Assembly: GCA_030604285.1 (NCBI GenBank)
Contig: JAUVWD010000033.1
Location: 1 to 7,379, forward strand
Origin: Chloroflexota bacterium
GTDB lineage: Bacteria; Chloroflexota; Dehalococcoidia; GIF9; AB-539-J10
Length of the DNA stretch: 7,379 nucleotides
Reading direction: 5' to 3'
Shown: positions 5,908-7,379 of the stretch, one piece after another
Numbering within the stretch: the stretch's first letter is position 1
Layout of the letters: each line of letters begins with the position of its first letter
Position numbers and translations under genes: made by a program
The notes under the pieces: generated by a model
Seen by the model: only the letters and a program-made list of their open reading frames with translations
Databases searched by the model: none
Told to the model about the DNA's origin: nothing

Positions 5908-6295
5908 GCCAAACCACAAAACTATCAGTGAGGAATGGTTCCTGCGTGGAGAGCACGACCTGCAAAGCGCCGAGCTTCTCCTTCAGCAAGGAGGGCCCAC
6001 TGATACGATCGCTATCCTTGCCCAGCAAGCTGCTGAAAAGTGCCTTAAAGGCTATCTACTGACTCAAGGCTGGAGACTCCAGAAGACCCACGACCTGGAC
6101 GTGCTGGTAACTGAGGCGATAATGCACGATAAAGCCTTTGAGCAGTTCTTGGATTTTGCCAGGGTAGTTTCGGCCTATTACCTGGAAGACCGCTACCCGC
6201 CTGGCCCACCCGCAAACTACCCCAGAGAGGAGATAGCCGAGCTGATAGGGGAGCCCGGGAAGCTCATCGCGAGGATAAAAGAGGCGACAAGGTAA
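5897..6295 (+). CDS. HEPN-domain protein paired with the MNT nucleotidyltransferase
   Basis: A 132-residue, mostly helical protein. Family features: an N-terminal EEWFLRGEHDLQSAELLL helix (12-29), AQQAAEKCLKGYLL (42-55), the core HEPN helix, KTHDLDVL (63-70), and the VVSAYYLEDRYPP segment (90-102) typical of the HEPN group encoded beside small nucleotidyltransferases. HEPN proteins of the HepT type are RNases using a C-terminal R-x4-6-H motif. None is visible in the C-terminal helices here; the only R-x4-H match is R60-LQKT-H65, which lies in the conserved KTHDL element and is probably coincidental. The protein may therefore be a non-nuclease HEPN partner rather than an active toxin. It overlaps the nucleotidyltransferase gene by 11 bp, the usual toxin-antitoxin layout, and its frame is intact although the partner is broken. 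Ends with TAA. Confidence 0.87.
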   Translation: MPDKPNHKTISEEWFLRGEHDLQSAELLLQQGGPTDTIAILAQQAAEKCLKGYLLTQGWRLQKTHDLDVLVTEAIMHDKAFEQFLDFARVVSAYYLEDRYPPGPPANYPREEIAELIGEPGKLIARIKEATR

Positions 6296-6475
6296 CGGCT
6301 CAAATCTCCATAATCTGGAAATCACAGCTTGAAGGCGCTATGAGGGTGGATGCCGAATATAGTATTACTAGCCGAAGTATGTGCAGCTGGTCGAGTTACT
6401 CCATAAATCAAGCGCTCATCCTCGCGCCTCTGGAGAAAAATGGAAAAAAAACTCGTGAATCCCCCCACCAACCCC
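6296..6475. other. Intergenic stretch between HEPN gene and mutL promoter
   Basis: About 180 nt with no supported gene. It contains an imperfect inverted repeat (GGCGC and GAGG around 6334-6345 against CCTCGCGCC at 6420-6428) and an A-rich run near 6435-6450, but no hairpin plus T-run to call a terminator for the HEPN transcript. Confidence 0.4.
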
Positions 6476-6504
6476 TCGACAGAATACACGAAAGCGTGTA
6501 AAAT
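6476..6504 (+). promoter_or_regulatory. Promoter with palindromic operator in its spacer, copy 2 (mutL)
   Basis: TCGACA (6476-6481), 17-nt spacer, TAAAAT (6499-6504). The palindrome TACACG-AAAG-CGTGTA (6485-6500) is identical to copy 1, and over 29 nt the two copies differ at only three positions, all in or next to the -35 box. Predicted transcript start is about 6511, at the mutL ATG. Confidence 0.72.
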
Positions 6505-6511
6505 GGGCTCG

Positions 6512-7379
6512 ATGCCAATCCGAGTTTTGCAGTCAGAGGTAGTTTCAAAGATCGCTGCCGGAGAGGTAATCGAAAGACCGGCTTCGGTGGTGAAAGAGTT
6601 GGTGGAGAACTCGCTTGACGCTGGGGCCACTCAGATTAGCATTGAAGTACGAAATGGTGGAGTAGAGCTGATTAAAGTAAGTGATAATGGGGCGGGCATT
6701 CCCGCCTCAGAAGTAGAGCTTGCCTTCCGGCGATATGCCACAAGCAAGATAAGCAATCTGGGTGATTTGGGGAATATTTCCAGTCTTGGCTTTCGTGGGG
6801 AGGCTTTGCCCAGTATTGCCGCTGTTGCCGAGGTGGAAATTCTCACCAAAACACCCTCGGATGCTGCTGGCACCTTTATGTACGTCAGGAATGGCGATGT
6901 AATTCGAAGGGGGGTTCGTGCCAGACCCAGAGGCACTACTGTAACCGTGCGGCGCCTGTTCTATCATTTTCCCGCTCGGCTGAAGTTTCTCAAATCGGCG
7001 GCTACGGAAAATAGCCATATTGCTCACATGTTGAGCCAATATTCTCTAGCTTTCCCTGAGCTTAGGTTCAGCCTGGTCATTGACACGCGGCTTAGCTTGA
7101 ACACCACGGGCGACGGCGATCTGCGCAGTGTGGTGAACCAAATATATGGTTCAGAGGTAGCTGGAGCAATGCTGGAAGTACAAGGAAGATATACATTTAC
7201 CCAGTGTAGCGGCTTAATAAGCCCGCCCTCTGTAACCCGCGCCAACCGTAACTATCTTAGCTTCTTTGCCAATCGGAGGTGGATCCACAGTCCCCTGTTA
7301 ATTCGGGCAGTAGAGGAAGGCTATCATGGCTTGCTTATGGATGGACGGCATCCCATTGCTATAGTCAACGTGTCATTGC
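6512..7379 (+). CDS. mutL: DNA mismatch repair protein MutL, N-terminal part (3' end off the window)
   Basis: MutL couples mismatch recognition by MutS to downstream strand removal. The 289 visible residues cover the GHKL ATPase region and the start of the transducer domain. Motifs: IAAGEVIERPASVV (14-27), motif I KELVENSLDAGAT (28-40, with Glu29 and Asn33 at the catalytic and metal positions), motif II DNGAGI (58-63), TSKI (77-80), motif III GFRGEAL (93-99), and PARLKFLK (154-161). ATG 6512 gives the canonical MPIRVL start. An in-frame ATG at 6503 overlaps the promoter -10 box and would add MGS, so I reject it. No ribosome binding site precedes 6512; the predicted transcript start is at or one base before the ATG, suggesting leaderless translation. 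Whether the C-terminal endonuclease motif of most bacterial MutLs is present cannot be seen. It stands downstream of pcrA, whose product works with MutL in many bacteria. Confidence 0.96.
   Translation, partial: MPIRVLQSEVVSKIAAGEVIERPASVVKELVENSLDAGATQISIEVRNGGVELIKVSDNGAGIPASEVELAFRRYATSKISNLGDLGNISSLGFRGEALPSIAAVAEVEILTKTPSDAAGTFMYVRNGDVIRRGVRARPRGTTVTVRRLFYHFPARLKFLKSAATENSHIAHMLSQYSLAFPELRFSLVIDTRLSLNTTGDGDLRSVVNQIYGSEVAGAMLEVQGRYTFTQCSGLISPPSVTRANRNYLSFFANRRWIHSPLLIRAVEEGYHGLLMDGRHPIAIVNVSL

Noticed and set aside
6334..6428. Imperfect inverted repeat in the HEPN-mutL gap as a miniature mobile element
   Set aside because: The arms need several bulges to pair, and there is no flanking target duplication or transposase-like end.
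6503..6511. Earlier in-frame mutL start at ATG 6503
   Set aside because: It overlaps the TAAAAT -10 box of the repeated promoter, and MutL proteins begin with the MPIRVL segment encoded from 6512.
6322..7245. Minus-strand ORFs opposite mutL and its upstream gap
   Set aside because: They are antisense to the conserved mutL ATPase domain or cover low-complexity intergenic sequence, with no recognisable protein features.

Overview
The window reads as a bacterial chromosome segment from a free-living anaerobe-like or sediment-type lineage. My best guess is an uncultivated Chloroflexota (Dehalococcoidia-type) genome: an acyl-CoA dehydrogenase/MaoC/branched-chain-type binding-protein cluster sits beside pcrA and mutL, Shine-Dalgarno motifs are mixed with an apparently leaderless gene, and base composition looks moderate. 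No rRNA or other phylogenetic marker is present, so this placement is an inference held at low to moderate confidence.

Left part (1-3051, minus strand): three genes run leftwards. An acyl-CoA dehydrogenase (3051-1897) is followed by a MaoC-like hotdog protein (1746-1288), then a lipoprotein of the branched-chain amino-acid-type ABC binding-protein family (1158 to beyond position 1, last residues missing). Together they suggest uptake of an organic or acyl-type substrate followed by beta-oxidation-like processing. The MaoC-like protein lacks the usual Asp/His hydratase residues. The 150-nt gap between the first two genes holds a 6-4-6 palindrome followed by a T-rich tract (possible terminator) and a 9-bp inverted repeat just upstream of the MaoC start.

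Centre (3090-5342): back-to-back promoters drive the acyl-CoA dehydrogenase leftwards and a PcrA/UvrD helicase rightwards, with -35 boxes only 2 bp apart. The helicase frame is complete from Walker A to the C-terminal Tudor-like domain. Its first ~24 residues, including the Q motif, are recognisable upstream in the same frame but cut by an in-frame TAA at 3207-3209, and no normal start codon precedes them.

Right part (5343-7379, plus strand): a short unrecognised ORF, a MNT-type nucleotidyltransferase (also broken by an in-frame TAA, at 5662-5664) and an intact HEPN-domain protein form a small cassette, followed by the N-terminal two thirds of mutL. A near-identical sigma70-like promoter, with a 16-bp palindrome (TACACG-AAAG-CGTGTA) filling its 17-bp spacer, occurs twice: directly after the pcrA stop ahead of the cassette, and directly ahead of mutL. 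The mutL copy predicts a transcript starting at or one base before the ATG, i.e. a leaderless mRNA. The two copies bracket the MNT/HEPN cassette as direct repeats, which suggests either a shared regulator or insertion of the cassette between pcrA and mutL with promoter duplication.
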